DNA of 64,000 nt from Elgaria multicarinata webbii (GCF_023053635.1 NC_086188.1:818501-882500); one strand, 5' to 3'. Shown: positions 33,401 through 44,726, counted from the first letter of the stretch. Notes: generated from the letters alone by a model not told the origin. Program-made: numbers and translations.

Positions 33401-34245
33401 CGGCCCAAGTGCAAACGTGTTTCAGCTTAGAGGCCTTCGCGCCAGTCACTACGCCCTTAGGAGAAGCACTTCAGCCTTTAGGGCATTTACTGTGTGCTTG
33501 AGATTCCTCACGGGCCCTTCACACAACGTCCTCCAGGGGCTCTCCCGTGCTTCGCAAGCATTTTCGCGTGGGGGTTTCTACGGAGGAAAGTCTGTTAATA
33601 TTGGTGAGTGGCGTGATAAAGCCTAGTATAATTGCACAGTTCTTCCATACCACATCGCCACCTAGTGCTTGTGTAATGGAACATAAGGAAAGCAAAAGAA
33701 CGAAAACCCCATGATTCCCTTCTGGGTTTCAGTCAGAACCAGCCACAATTCTAAAGGAGCGATCCAAGATGCTGAAGCCTTTGGGGGGATGTGCTACACT
33801 GGTCCACGCAGCCCTGTATTCCCTAGGCTGGCCGAACTTTTTATCTGGAGATGCCGCCGGTTGAACCCGGGGCTTTCTGTATGCAAAGTATGTGTTCTAC
33901 CTCTTGGGCCATAAGTGCTTGTCACTTAAATTAGACTGTGACTACCATCATCCCCAGCCATTGGCATGCTTCCTGGGGATAATGGGAGTTATAGTCCAGT
34001 ACCTCTGGAGGGCGCCAGGTTGGGGGAGGCTGTACCAAACAAAAGCGAAGGCTCTCAAATGACTAAAGGAGTGAATGAAGGACAGGCCGAGAGCTCTGGG
34101 CGGCAGCAGATACCGTATACTTGAGGACGGCGTGGGCCGAGGGGGCCTCCCTCCCGCCTGAATACTGGCAGGGCCTCGATGTGTGTTTCGGTGCAGCCTA
34201 AAATCGGAAGGGAATGAAAACGGCAGAGGATGGGATCGCCAGCCA
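27489..34245. other. ORAI1-MORN3 convergent intergenic region and 3' UTRs
   Basis: Begins with the ORAI1 3' UTR; no unambiguous poly(A) signal could be chosen. Contains a GT run (27891-27905), a short tandem duplication (about 28057-28115), several family A palindromes (about 29480-29535, 30237-30520, 31392-31495, 33936-34035) and reversed SINE pieces (about 33838-33910). The rest, including 30560-30990 and 31800-33600, is unique sequence without a supported gene. The MORN3 3' UTR enters from the right. Confidence 0.65.
30237..30520. repeat. Cluster of family A palindromic elements
   Basis: At least two diverged copies side by side, with repeated CCAGATGTTTTGGATGACC, AAACATCTGGAGAGCCC, and ATTGGACTGCAACTCCCATC ... 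ACATCTGGAGTGGGCC. The paired inverted words give imperfect hairpins. Confidence 0.5.
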
Positions 34246-34341
34246 TCATCTTTCTTTCCGAGGCGGGGCGTTTAATTCTTCTGCGTTCTCTAGCCTCAGG
34301 ACCGCTTCTTCCAGCACGCCCTCTGGGTCCATCAGTTCAAT
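34246..34341 (-). CDS. MORN3: MORN3 last coding exon
   Basis: 96 coding bases ending TGA at 34248-34246. Encodes IELMDPEGVLEEAVLRLENA then EELNAPPRKER. Human has ILDPDGVLAEALAMFRK here, so homology is clear although the tail is longer and diverged. Confidence 0.9.
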   Translation of the reverse strand: MELMDPEGVLEEAVLRLENAEELNAPPRKER

Positions 34342-34854
34342 CTGAAATTAAAACACAAGAGAATAGGACTCGGCGGTCAGCCACTGGGCAGGTCACCCAT
34401 TTAGCCCGGCCTGAAGAGCCCTGTCCTACGGACAGCTCCCATTTCATCCAGAGTGCAACCCCGGGCAAGTTTAGACAGGAACCAGTTACTTAGGGAGGTT
34501 GTGGCCTCTCCCACGCTGGAGGCCTTCAAGAGGCAGCCGGACAACCACCTGTCAGGGATGCTTTAGGGTGGATTCCTGCATTGAGCAGGGGGGTGGACTC
34601 GATGGCCTTGCAGGCCCCTTCCAACTCTGCTATTCTATGACTCTATGAGGAAAAAGCCCCAGGACGTGCACGGGATGGTGCCCACAGCGGCTGAAAGGCA
34701 TCTTAAATTGTTGTTTAAAATGGATACTGTATACTGTTGTTTTTATATATTTTTGATGGTTTAAAATTTTTGTATACTTTTTAATGTCCACTGTTTTTTA
34801 AACTTTTGTAAACCACCCAGAGAGCTTCGGCTATGGGGTGGTATATAAATCTAA

Positions 34855-34885
<31 letters not shown>

Positions 34886-37800
34886 ATATTTTAGGCCCAA
34901 GACAATTTCCTCATAAAACAATAATTAGGGGCACAATGTTGAAACAGTCAAACTCATTGGTTACTAGAGAAACCTTTTGCAAGTTTCAGAACTGTGTTGT
35001 GTTCAATCAACAGGTTGAGCGATTAATTGGCTAAAACGCATGAGGCAGAATGCCTGCTCTAAGGAGGAGGAGTCACTAAGCTGACCCTGGGAACAGGGGA
35101 CCTTACGAGGCTGAACTGGTCTCACTTTGAGACTGAGGCCACGGCTAGACCTAAGGTTTATCTGGGGTCATCCAGGGTTCGCCCCTGCCTGAGCGCTGGA
35201 TCCCCTGCGTGTCACCTAGATGAACAGGTTTGACCCCTGGACGATCCAGGGATACACCTTCGGTCTAGCTGTGGCCTGGGACAGCCCGCTGTGCGCCTGC
35301 CTCTGCACCGCTGTGATGCCTACTCAATTCTAACTCGGTTCTGTGTGTAGTATTTATTACCCCACTTTTGCATGGGGGCGGCGGCTGTGCCTGTTTAGCT
35401 TCAGCAACTCTGCAGCCTCAGCAGCCCCCCAACAACTTAACTGGGGCACCCGTCATGCCTCAGTGACTAGGCGGAATATTCCACATGCCTTCCCTTTCCA
35501 GCACTTTCTCCTCCCAAAGGAAACGGACCCCCCCTGAAGATCCCACCGCTGGGGCAAGTGGGCACACGAAACCCTTTTTATCTTGGGATAATAGCTTGGT
35601 GAAAAAACAAGGCCTGGATGTGGATGGTCTAAACAAGCCCTTGTAAGGCAAATATTTTGCATTATATTCTTCCAGCTGCCCTTGATTATTCTTCTGCTAT
35701 TAAGTTCAGAATCCTCTCCCCGTCCCCACCATAGCAACCAATTAAAGTTTATTATTCATGCCATGCCCTGGGCTGCATTTGATAACAAATTTCTCAAGAA
35801 ATAGGCAAGGGCTGAGACATCCCAAGAAACTGAAGGAACCAGACTGGGGCGACAGTATAACACAGAGTCCGGTGCTGGAATTGGGCCAGTGCCGCCGGTC
35901 ACAGCCAAGCGAACCGAAGGGAACCAAAACGCAAGCACTGAACCCTTAACACCCTCCTCCTCCTCCTCCGACCCTGCAATGGCAGCAAAGCATAACTTCA
36001 GCCCTGTGGAGCCTGGTGGCTCCGATGTCACTGGAGTGATGAATCCGTGCCGGGTTTCAGTCAGAACTCTTTAACGGAGCTGTCCAAGGTTCAGAAGCCT
36101 CTCCAGATCAGCTTGACGAAAGCAGGAGTAGGGGAGTACCAGAAACGTTGGCCGCCTCTGCTCTCCGACGCGTCTCCTACGCCCATGGAGGCCTGCCCAT
36201 CCAGGCCCTGCTCTACAGCCAGCCAGGATTCCTCCCTTGCAGCTTGCTGAAGGCCGCGCTCCGCCTCCCCGTTCAGAAGTGTCCCTTTGGGAGGCCCTGG
36301 GGAGAGGCCGGAACCCTGAAGGGGACTCTTGATGTTCCCACAGCATGTGTTTTTGAAGGGCCGCCACTCAGTGGAAGAGTGCGTGTTCTGCATGCAGAAG
36401 GTCCCGGGTTCAGTCCCACCCCCCACCCCGGTCTGCCTCCCCTCCTGTGCTTCGCCATGAGCTGCCCCAAAAGGTCTCTGAGGAGGGAAAGAGTTCCGTC
36501 GGGAGCAGCCTGCAGGGAGGAACTGTCTGTGGCAAACGGACGAGCAGTCGGAGGCGATGCTGATGGTGGCTGCTCCCCGTTTGCACCTTTGGGGGCCCCA
36601 GCCCACCGCCCCTTACCTTTGGGATGGGGTACTGAGTGGGGGCGGGCGCTTCGTCGCGGCCGAAGTCGATCATTGTCCCGCACTTGGGGATGTCTGCCAC
36701 CCAGAAGCCTTCGTAGAGCTGCCCAGTGTCCAAGTAGATGAATTTGCCCGGCCCGTGTTTCTTCCCGTCCTTCCAGCATCCTTCGTAGCGGTTTTCGTTC
36801 TCTGCAATGGACACAGATGCGGCGGTTTAACACATATATCATTTCTATTCTGCCCATTAGCTGAAGCAGTTTACAAAAAGATTAAATACAACAACAAGCA
36901 ATGCAAGGCAGGACTACGTGTTCAAAGAGCAAATACATTTAAGGGAGAGGGAAAGAAAAGCGTTTGCCTGGAGCCGAAATTATAGAGAAGTCGGGTGCCA
37001 GGTGAATTTATCTGGGGAGGGAATTCCATAAATGGGGCACAGAGCTGACAAATCTTTCTGTCTCCGAGTGAAGAAAGCTGCATGACCCCCTGGTGTCTGG
37101 TTACCCTCTTCAGGCACCCAGCCAGCGCCCACGATTTGATCAGGGACGTCAGTTCAGCATGACCCCAACAGAAGAAGGATTTACCCCCCGCCTTACAAAA
37201 TGTGCCGTCTGGGGCACATTTGTTTCCACGCAGCTGACTTTATCAAACTTACAGGCCAGCAGAAATAATCATGACTTCATTGGCTAATTTTAGCCTAGAG
37301 GAAATCCCAGCTAGCTTAGAATCAATTGGGGAGTATTCCCTGCAGGAGCAAGGGTTGGGTTTGTGGATTTAAATCCTCCGCTCTTTAATGCCTCAGTCAC
37401 CCCGGCAATGTTCAGTTTTAAGTGAGGCTGATCCTCAGACATTTCTTTTTGGTTCCAGTCCTCTGTTTGGGAAGAGGGGATATTATAGCGACAATGCCTC
37501 TGAGCATATGCAAAATTAATTTCTGCCACTGCCGAGGAAGTACCATCCAGGGTTTTCAGGTCAGATGTTGTCACGTCCAAACTCCATTAACATCTGGGAA
37601 AGGACAATCACCACCTCTTCTTTTAGGAATTAAACACCGGTTTCTAGCGAACAGCCCACACTCTGAACCTTACTAGTCCCCAGATGCTGGGAGGTGGATG
37701 GACTTGGCTCTCGGACTGTGGGGTAGCCAGGTTTGGGGACAGAAGAAGTACCTGCCCTGGGCTTAACCTAGACAGGGCTGAAAAAGGCTCAGCCCAGGTT

Positions 37801-39859
37801 CATGTACGTCTAACATCAGTTATTAAAATAGTGTTCAATGATCTCTGTTCAGTATGGAAAAAAGATTTTTTTAAAATGAAGTTTTGATCCTGTCCTTTTG
37901 CTAGGCGCTCACTGTGCCCTATATAGCCCCATTCACCTCTTGCCCTCACAGTGACCCTGTAAGGTAGGTTAGGATGAGAGCGAGAGATGAGCCCATGCCG
38001 GGGTGTTGAGCAGGCAGTTCGAGGGCCCAACTCCATTCCGATGGGCGGGCGGAAGGGGCATCGCTTCGCTTAAAGCTCTTGCTGACAGTAGCTGGGCCTT
38101 GGGGGGGGGGTGCTTCCACCTTTTATAATGGGGGGGACTGCACAATAGCTGGGGCGTCCAGGTGTGCCAGACTTGGCTCCTGGCCTTTAGGTCTTGCTCC
38201 CCTGGCCTACGGCTACCAAGCGAGCTTTGCTATCAACATGTCCCGGTTCCATTTCCAGGCGGCTGCAGAGAGGACAGCCGGCACCCCTGCCTCAAGCATC
38301 GAGAGCGCTGGTCTGAGCCCCGCCCCAAGCGTGGCCCACGCGGCGGCAGCTGGTACTTACTCAGGCGGAACATGCCGTGGCCGCCCGGCTTATCCTCGGA
38401 CCATTGGCCTTCGTAGATGGACCCATCCTTGTAGTACATCCGCCCCCAGCCGTCTCGCTTCCCGGCCTGCCATTCTCCTTCGTAATAGTCTGAATCTGAG
38501 TAAAACTTAATTCCGTAACCCTAAAATTAGAAAACAGTGATGATGATGCAGCAGCAACTCCCTGGCCTTGTGTTTCCTCTGAGGCTTCAAGAGATTGAGG
38601 ACTGCCAGCTAACCAGCTTCTTATGGGTTGGGCCAGTCAAACTGGCGTGCCTTGGCTCACGTTGGTCCCGGGCCACTGGCCTCGCTTTGGAAGAAGTCCG
38701 GCCGTTCTAGCAAACCTCCTACGTTTGCCAATCGAGTGACGTTTGCCAAAAGGCCATGAATCTCCGGTGCTTCCTCTCATCACAAGTGGGCCGATGGGCC
38801 CTGCTGAGGTGAGTGTGGAACGGGTGCTGGTTCCAGATTTGGGGGGTGGCGGGCTTTGGGCAAGAGACGTTGCAGAAGACAGCAAGAGACCGCCTCCCCC
38901 CTCCTTGCCACGGTCTCTGCCCTCTTTCCCTGGGACCCGTCTGCCCTGTAGCCCCCTCCCAGAGAGGGAAGACAAGGGCGTGCAGGACTGCTGCTCCGCT
39001 TCGCTGCTTGCTGACCCGGGAAGGCCAGGGGAAGGGGAAGTGGTGGCCCAAGAAGAAGGCCCAAAAGCCTCTGAGGTGGGAGCTTCGTTATTTCCAAGGT
39101 TGTAGCCAACTGGTTTCTGACCTTCTGCTCACCTTTAGAGGAGTAACTTCGTACGAAACGTTTAGGAAGAGCACGACTTATTTATTTATTTATTTATTTG
39201 TTTATTTATTTATTTTATTACATTTATATTCCGCCCCACAGCTGAAGCTCTCTGGGCGGTTCACAACACAACAAATAAAAACACCACAAAGTACATAAAA
39301 CTTACCCACATTTTGTCATTTCTCCACCACCCCGCGTACACTTTCTTATAATCTTTCGTGACGGGGTCAGGAATGCTGTACGTCCCGTATCCATCCCGCT
39401 TCCCGTATTTCCAGTCACCGCTGTAGATCGCCCCTGTCCTCTTCCACGTCTGCGTGCCTTTGCCTGGAGCGAAAGGCATGGCGCTTAATAGGACACGGGG
39501 CTCTGAAGGCTTCCCTCCACTCACCTGCATGGAATTCCTGCTCGCCTCTGGCGACCAGGCAAGTTGTTAAATACAAGGCCGTGATAGCCTCAGGCAGGGC
39601 AGGTGAGATTTCGTGTGCTTGGCTTTTTCGTGGAACACCTACATCTGAAAGAAGGGCTCTTGGCAACACAGGCGTTTGCTTCCAGTGGGAGCAAAGACCC
39701 TGGATCGTCCTTACCGTGTTTGAGGTTGTCCAGCCATTCCCCGGTGTAGCGATCGCCGTTCACGGCATAAACAGTGTGCCGTAACCCACATTTCTGGGCC
39801 TTCCTGTCCCATTCATACCAAAGAGGGTCGACTGTCCTGCGATACTTGACGATGGGCAT
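34246..39859 (-). CDS. MORN3: MORN3, MORN repeat-containing protein 3 (five coding exons)
   Basis: Exons 39859-39715, 39463-39306, 38520-38361, 36801-36617 and 34341-34246 give 744 bases, 247 residues plus stop; the human protein has 240. It begins MPIVKYRRTVDPLWYEWDRK. Seven MORN-type units follow, starting near residues 38 (YTGEW), 62 (YSGDW), 91 (YAGWW), 113 (YYEGEW), 137 (YEGQW), 160 (YEGCW) and 184 (YEGFW). The conserved CGTMIDFGRDEAP and PTQYPIPK lie before a Glu-rich tail ending PPRKER. MORN repeats form an extended beta-hairpin sheet that binds proteins or membranes; MORN3 is known mainly from testis. It converges on ORAI1 and diverges from TMEM120B. No defects seen. Confidence 0.95.
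34470..34650 (+). repeat. CR1 LINE 3' end
   Basis: CTGGAGGCCTTCAAGAGGCA, CAACCACCTGTCAGGGATGC, GGTGGACTCGATGGCCTTG and CTATTCTATGACTCTATGA. This is the typical CR1 3' UTR with its octamer-like end repeats; 5'-truncated. Confidence 0.85.
34690..34888 (+). repeat. LINE 3' tail with (AATA)n
   Basis: AACCACCCAGAGAGCTTCGG, CTATGGGGTGGTATATAAAT, then AATA repeats. The same tail type, in either orientation, is seen at 39180-39300, 51978-52110 and 62780-62992. Confidence 0.7.
35136..35277. repeat. MITE with terminal inverted repeats, family C
   Basis: The left end AGGCCACGGCTAGACC and the right end GGTCTAGCTGTGGCCT are inverted repeats with one mismatch. Inner arms (GGATCCAGCG-type words) also pair partly. 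Non-coding, about 142 bases. No clear target duplication. Confidence 0.65.
36003..36105 (+). repeat. Family D element, one arm
   Basis: GAGCCTGGTGGCTCCGATGT, GGGTTTCAGTCAGAACTC and GGAGCTGTCCAAGG match the left arm of 6679-6847. Confidence 0.55.
36350..36420 (+). repeat. tRNA-derived SINE head
   Basis: CACTCAGTGGAAGAGTGCG, CTGCATGCAGAAGGTCCC and GGGTTCAGTCCCACC are the A-box and B-box head of a tRNA-derived SINE; the body is missing. Confidence 0.55.
36617..36801 (-). CDS. MORN3: MORN3 coding exon 4
   Basis: 185 bases. Encodes KNENRYEGCWKDGKKHG and further through CGTMIDFGRDEAP to YPIPK. The acceptor is TTGCAG and the donor GTAAGG. Best-conserved part versus human. Confidence 0.96.
38361..38520 (-). 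CDS. MORN3: MORN3 coding exon 3
   Basis: 160 bases. Encodes GYGIKFYSDSDYYEGEWQAG and further to GQWSEDKPGGHGMFRL. The acceptor is TTTTAG and the donor GTAAGT. Confidence 0.95.
39180..39300 (-). repeat. LINE 3' tail, reversed, with (TTTA)n
   Basis: A TTTA repeat is followed by ACATTTATATTCCGCCCCAC, GCTGAAGCTCTCTGGGCGG and ACCACAAAGTACATAAAAC. It ends six bases from the MORN3 exon 2 boundary, so the repeat lies directly against the splice donor. Confidence 0.7.
39306..39463 (-). CDS. MORN3: MORN3 coding exon 2
   Basis: 158 bases. Encodes KGTQTWKRTGAIYSGDWKYG and further to VYAGWWRNDKMW. The acceptor is CTCCAG and the donor GTAAG. A LINE 3' tail with a TTTA repeat sits directly beyond the donor side. 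Confidence 0.95.
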
Positions 39860-39870
39860 CCCGTCAATGC
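39715..39870 (-). CDS. MORN3: MORN3 first coding exon
   Basis: The acceptor CTCCAG lies at 39872-39871. Eleven bases of 5' UTR precede the ATG at 39859 (context GGG-ATG-C, G at -3). Coding part 145 bases, ending mid-glycine at a GTAAGG donor. The acceptor implies a separate non-coding first exon upstream, which I could not place. Confidence 0.93.
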
Positions 39871-39970
39871 CTGGAGGAGGGCAAAGAAGGAAGAGGTGCA
39901 GTTAGAGAGCCACCAGTAGCAGCCACAGCTCCCGCTGGAAGATTGCCTTTGGCTACGAGGGTGGTGCGTT

Positions 39971-40028
39971 ACTGCAGGGGGTTGGACTCGATGGCCTTTT
40001 AGGGCCCTTCCAACTCTATGATTCTATG
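39971..40028 (+). repeat. Very short CR1 3' tail
   Basis: GGGGGTTGGACTCGATGGCC followed by CTTCCAACTCTATGATTCT. Severely 5'-truncated CR1. Confidence 0.75.
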
Positions 40029-41090
40029 TCAACCGGTTGCTGGTCTGAGAGCCCAGCTTCAAATTAATGAAATACCAGTCAAAACAGGGAAAGGCCATAA
40101 AAATAAAAACAATGCCACAACCTAGGCATAAAAAACAGCTAATAAAAAATGGAATAAAGAAGTCAGGCCACTGGAGTCGAGAGCAAACAGGTCGATTCAA
40201 AGTAGTTTTTTTTTTTTTTTTTGCAGACAACAGATTGCATTTCCCTTTGGGGATGAGACTGCCACTAACCATGTGCAGAGTTCCTTTCCGCTATCCATAG
40301 GGAGCCAGGAGACACCTCTGGCATTGGAGGGGCAGATTCCAAGGGAGTTGGACAGGTACAGCTCAGAGCTGGGGAGAGGCACTGGGGGGATCTTCGGCCC
40401 CAGGTCCCAAATAACTTGACTATCCTTTGGTGCTATAGACCTTGAGTGAGGGTGGGAGTGCCATTATCTCCTCTGCCTCAGGCAGCAAGGGTGGCTTTTG
40501 GATATGGAATAGCGGGGAGGGGGGAGAGGGGTGCCATCTTGTTCTGGATCCTGACCTAGACAAACCAGATGGATGGATGGACGGATGAAAATTTTGTGTG
40601 AACCGCCCTGGAAACATACCTGAAGGTGGCCTATCAACCTATTACCTTAATAATTCTGCTTTTCTGTTCTGATAGCCAGGTATGAGATGGAAATGCTCCT
40701 TGGTGTTATTCTCTTGGGCGGTTCTGTGTGTGTGTTCCTCCCCTCCGCCTCCCACAGCCTCTTCCGCAAGCGCCCCCCTGCAAATGTGTTTCTCAGAGCA
40801 TCTTTCAGCTGAGCAGGATCCGGTCCACTCTGCCCAGGCCCACTCCACGGCCACAGTGACATCACGGGTCCCCCTCAGGGCCTGCTTATTGTGAGGCACC
40901 CGTCACCCAGGAGATCCTGCCTGTGGAGGCTTTCCTTGGGGCCAACGTTGCCGGGAGCCTCTCTTAAGCCAGGGGCTCCAGGCAACCCTGGAGAACCCTT
41001 CTCAGCCCTGGGAGGGTGAGGGATGACATTTCGGAGCAGCTCCTGGCGGGGGCACAGTCTAGTGGTGGGCGGAGCCAAAGGGGCAGGGCC

Positions 41091-41162
<72 letters not shown>
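41091..41162 (+). repeat. (ATA)n joined to (TTA)n
   Basis: ATA units at 41091-41130 turn at once into TTA units at 41131-41162, a self-complementary AT triplet tract at the end of the LINE tail. Confidence 0.95.
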
Positions 41163-41545
41163 TGTTACCCGCCTCTCCCTCTGGATCGAGGCGGGGTACA
41201 ACACAAAGAAAAACACCACAAAGTACATAAAAGTAATTCAAACATTGTAAACCAGTGCATCATTATAAGCAGCACACCATTAAAAAGGCATCTTAAAATT
41301 CAGCTGGGCAGGCCTGCCGGAAGAGATCAGTCTTTACGGCTTTCTTAAATTCCGGAAGACTGTTAAGTTGACGAATCTCTCCCGGCAAGCCATTCCGTAA
41401 TCTGGGAGCAGCAGAGGAAAAGGTCCTCTGAGTAATAGTTGTCAGCCTTGTTTTTGTTGGCTGGAGTAAATTCTTCCCAGAGGACCTGAGTGTGCGGGGC
41501 GGATTGTACGGGAGAAGGCGCTCCCGCAGGTAGCCCAGACCCAAA
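41091..41545 (-). repeat. L2-like LINE C-terminus and 3' tail
   Basis: On the minus strand from 41544 an open frame of 83 codons includes TQRTFSSAAPRLRNGLPGEI and FKKAVKTDLFRQA. This is the C-terminal signature of L2/CR1/Rex-type reverse-transcriptase ORFs (AP-LWN-LP, then FKK-LKT-LF). It is followed by a 3' UTR with ACCCGCCTCTCCCTCTGG (plus-strand reading) and a terminal triplet repeat. The same tail word occurs in both arms of the inverted repeat near 56500. Confidence 0.8.
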
Positions 41546-41837
41546 CCAACACTTTACACTGCGCCCGGAAACTAATTGGCAGCACAGTTGCAGCTTAAAG
41601 TTATGCCTTCCAGTAACTGAGCCTGAGGGGAGGCATTTAAAGCTTCCAGAATGGGGGGGGGGGGGGGAGAAGCACACAGAAGCCAAGGAAACCTCAGTCG
41701 GCAGGGGGCAAAGGGGCCAGGGGCTTTTTGTCAGCTTTTGCCTCAGGTGAGGCTTGGCCCCTGCCCCACTTCTATCTTTGCGCTTCGCAATCCTGTTGCG
41801 CACTGGTGCCCCCCCCCCGGGCAAAACAGCCTCAGTC

Positions 41838-42018
41838 TCCGGTGGGCGCAAAGGGACGTCAGAAGCTGTCGTATACGGAGTCAGACCCTCCTTGGCCCAT
41901 CTAGGCCAGTGTTGTCGACGCTGACTGGCAGCCGTGGCTCTCCTGGGTTTCAGGCAATAATTTTTCCAGCCCTCCCAGGACAGGCTGGAGTTCAAACCTG
42001 GGACCTTCTGCATGCAGA
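41838..42018 (-). repeat. tRNA-derived SINE, reversed
   Basis: On the minus strand: CTCTGCATGCAGAAGGTCCC, AGGTTTGAACTCC, and later CTAGATGGGCCAAGGAGGG. Same family as 53510-53712. Confidence 0.6.
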
Positions 42019-42255
42019 GTATGTATTTATACGTACATACATTCATATCCCACCTTTTTTCCTCCAAGGCGGCGTACATAATCCTCCTCCTCTCCATTTT
42101 ATCCTCACAACAACAACCCTGTGAGGTGGGTTGGGCTGAGAGTCTGTGACTGGCCCCAAGTCACCCCGTGGGTTTCCATGGCTGAGTGGGGACTAGAACC
42201 CGGATCTCCCGACTCCCAGTCCGACACTTTAGCCACTACACCACACTACACTCTC
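42019..42255 (-). repeat. tRNA-derived SINE, reversed, second family
   Basis: AACAACCCTGTGAGGTGGG, GAGTCTGTGACTGGCCCC, GGGGACTAGAACCCGGATCT and AGCCACTACACCACACTAC. Full-length-like copy of the family at 5505-5706 and abutting another SINE. Confidence 0.75.
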
Positions 42256-43575
42256 TGCTGAGCTACGGACAGGTTGGCCAACCACTCAGGCCCCATGATG
42301 GGAGTTGTAGTTGAAGACATCTTCAGAGGATGCTGGGTTAAGGAAGGCTGGTTTGAGGGCTGTGAGCCGCTGATCAGCCCCTACATTTTCCATACCTATA
42401 CCAAAATGCCCCCCCACCTTGATAAACCTCCAATACTTGCCCATGATTGAATGAATTCAGTGCCACAAGCGCTCCGCAGAATTATATCAGAGTACGTCCG
42501 TAGGATTGATCCTATAACAGAGACAGTGGAGTCAGAGTTGTGTTTGTTTGCTATCATAAAAATGTTGTTAGGCCCAATCAAAAGGCAATTCTTTAAAGCA
42601 AGATCTCCCATCACATCCTGACGCTGCAGGAAAATCTCCCACAGGAGCAAAATCCGGTCCCTTTTGGGCGTAATCATTGACGGCAAGCACCACCCGTTGC
42701 CTTTCACAATTGAACACAATTAGAGAGACTAACTTTTGTTCCAGCGTCGCATAGGCTGAGCAGTCCCGGAGCGTAGAGGCTTTCTCTCAAATGCCACAGG
42801 GGTGGGTGGGTGTGTGTTTGTGCACAGGCCGGCCACATAAGCTTGCACTGTAGCTGAGGTAGCCATAGCAACATTGCAACAGAATAAAGCTGGAGATGGA
42901 CTAAGGACTGATTGACGAATGGAAGTTGACCAAGTCCACCGAAAACTGTTCACACGTGACTCATAAATGCCTCTCCTCCATGATGGAGTTTGGCTGTGTT
43001 TTTTCCTGGTTTTGTTTATTCAAAGATGGGTGTTTGGCAACTGAAATGCAATGCCTCTTTTGCTTCATGATAAGGCTGCCCCATCTCAGGAGAAGAAATG
43101 GGTTTTGCTAGAGAGATTTCTCTCTCTCTCTCATATTTTAAAAAGTCCAGTAAGAAAGCAATGGGATTTGTTGGGATTATGCAGGTCTGTGCAGAATCCC
43201 ATGTCCTAGTGAGTGATCTCAGAACTATTCACACAATGCATTTTCTTTTCATCCCACCTGTAGCAAAAATAGCTGGTTCCCTGGTGTATCAAGTCCAGCT
43301 CTGGTGGCATTTTTATATCTGCAAACACAAGGAAACCGTGAGCCACACAGGGCAGGGGGGAAGAGGTAGCCATCGGCTTGTCCAGGAGCTTATTCGTTCA
43401 TTTATTTATTCATTTATTTATGATTTCTAATAGGTGTATACTACTTCAGTGGGATTTACTCTGCCCTTCACATGCCCTGTACATGCGCCTGACTGTTCGG
43501 TCATTACCAAGTTGTTGTGTTGTTCAGCATAATTTCCCTGGCCCACCGAAAACCAACAACACCCAGACAGTTATT

Positions 43576-43687
43576 GCGCAATCCTATGCATGTTTAGACA
43601 GAAAGTAGGCCGACAAGTCCTGGCTGGGGCATGCTGGGAGCTGTAGTCCTTTTTTTTCTGTGTCAACAAGTGTACAATTGCACCCTT
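43576..43687. repeat. Family B palindromic element
   Basis: TTGCGCAATCCTATGCATG on the left, CATGCTGGGAGCTGTAGTCC and CAATTGCACCC on the right. Diverged inverted arms. Confidence 0.6.
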
Positions 43688-44530
43688 AATTGATGGACAG
43701 ATCTCCACAAACAAGTACAAAAGAAAACCTGAAAGACGTTGTCCGTTACCGCCACCTGGTGACTGCAAATAATGCTCCAGCCTCCAAATTTAGCTTTTAC
43801 AAAAAGAAAACAAAGCTTTTACAAAAGGAAATGTTAGAATTTTTGAGGATGTCTGTTCTTGAACTCCTGCCATTGCAGGCGCTGCTTGCATTTTATTATG
43901 CCGAAATTAATCTCTGAAGAGCAAGCCGTCTCTTCCAGGTGCAAGTGGGGGGGGTCTCTTGGAGAGATGGGGGGCTTTAAAAGTGGGGGTGGGGGGAGCG
44001 GAAGGCCGCCACCGGTCCCCCATTCTAGCCACTGCTTCCCTTCTCTGCCTTTTCTCGGCTTCTGCTCCCTTGTGTAGCCCAGGCTTCTTTCCTGCCCGCC
44101 AAAGGGGGCCACAGGAACGTGGGACCCGGGCCTCCATCTCGCCCCCTTTCAGGCCGTTTCAAGAAATGTAAGGGGCAAAAGGGTGCAGGCGGCGGCCTAC
44201 CTGAGGAGGCCAGATTCAGCCCAGGGGCAGGAGCAGGGCAAGACGCCTTTCTGCCCGAGGGGAAGAACAAAATGGCGCCTTTCCCATTCCACAGACAAGT
44301 TCAATTTTGCTTCAGTACCGGCAGTGGAACAGCATTCTTTGCTGCAGCAGGGGCGTTTTGGGGTGGGGAGCGGCGTAGGCTCTCCTCCAGCACCTGGCAG
44401 CCACCGTCTCTGGCCTGAGGCCAGGGCCTCCCTCTGCCTAACGTCAGGGCCGGCCCGGCCCACGGGGGCCCACTTCCTGCCCCCTGGCATGAAGACATTC
44501 CGATTTGCTGTAACACTGAGGCAACTCTGA

Positions 44531-44552
44531 GGTGTGTGTGTGTGTGTGTGTG
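44531..44552 (+). repeat. (GT)n microsatellite
   Basis: About eleven uninterrupted GT units between MORN3 and TMEM120B. Confidence 0.92.
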
Positions 44553-44641
44553 ACAACTAGTCCTTTCAGTGCTTTGCTGTTTATTTTGGCATCAGGCAAA
44601 GACCTTTTTTATTATCATCATCACAGCCTTTTAAAGATTGC

Positions 44642-44726
44642 AGGGCACAATCCTATGCATGTTGAGACAGGAGGATGGGATTCGTAGGACTTTTTTTCTG
44701 TCCAATCATGTCTAGGATTGCACCCT
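44642..44726. repeat. Family B element with internal deletion
   Basis: AGGGCACAATCCTATGCATG ... TCTAGGATTGCACCCT. Terminal arms present; the middle CCCAGCAT palindrome is lost. Confidence 0.6.

Larger units (their letters stand above)
34342..39305 (-). other. MORN3: MORN3 introns: repeat content
   Basis: Intron 4 (34342-36616) holds a CR1 3' end, LINE tail, MITE and SINE head. Intron 3 (36802-38360) has a LINE-related stretch at about 36850-37120 and an unexplained open frame at 37311-37580. Intron 2 (38521-39305) ends with a LINE tail. The coding exons listed separately lie inside this span. Confidence 0.6.

Noticed and set aside
42396-42719. 107-codon minus-strand frame
   Set aside because: No recognisable domain, no splice context and no repeat match; length is compatible with chance.
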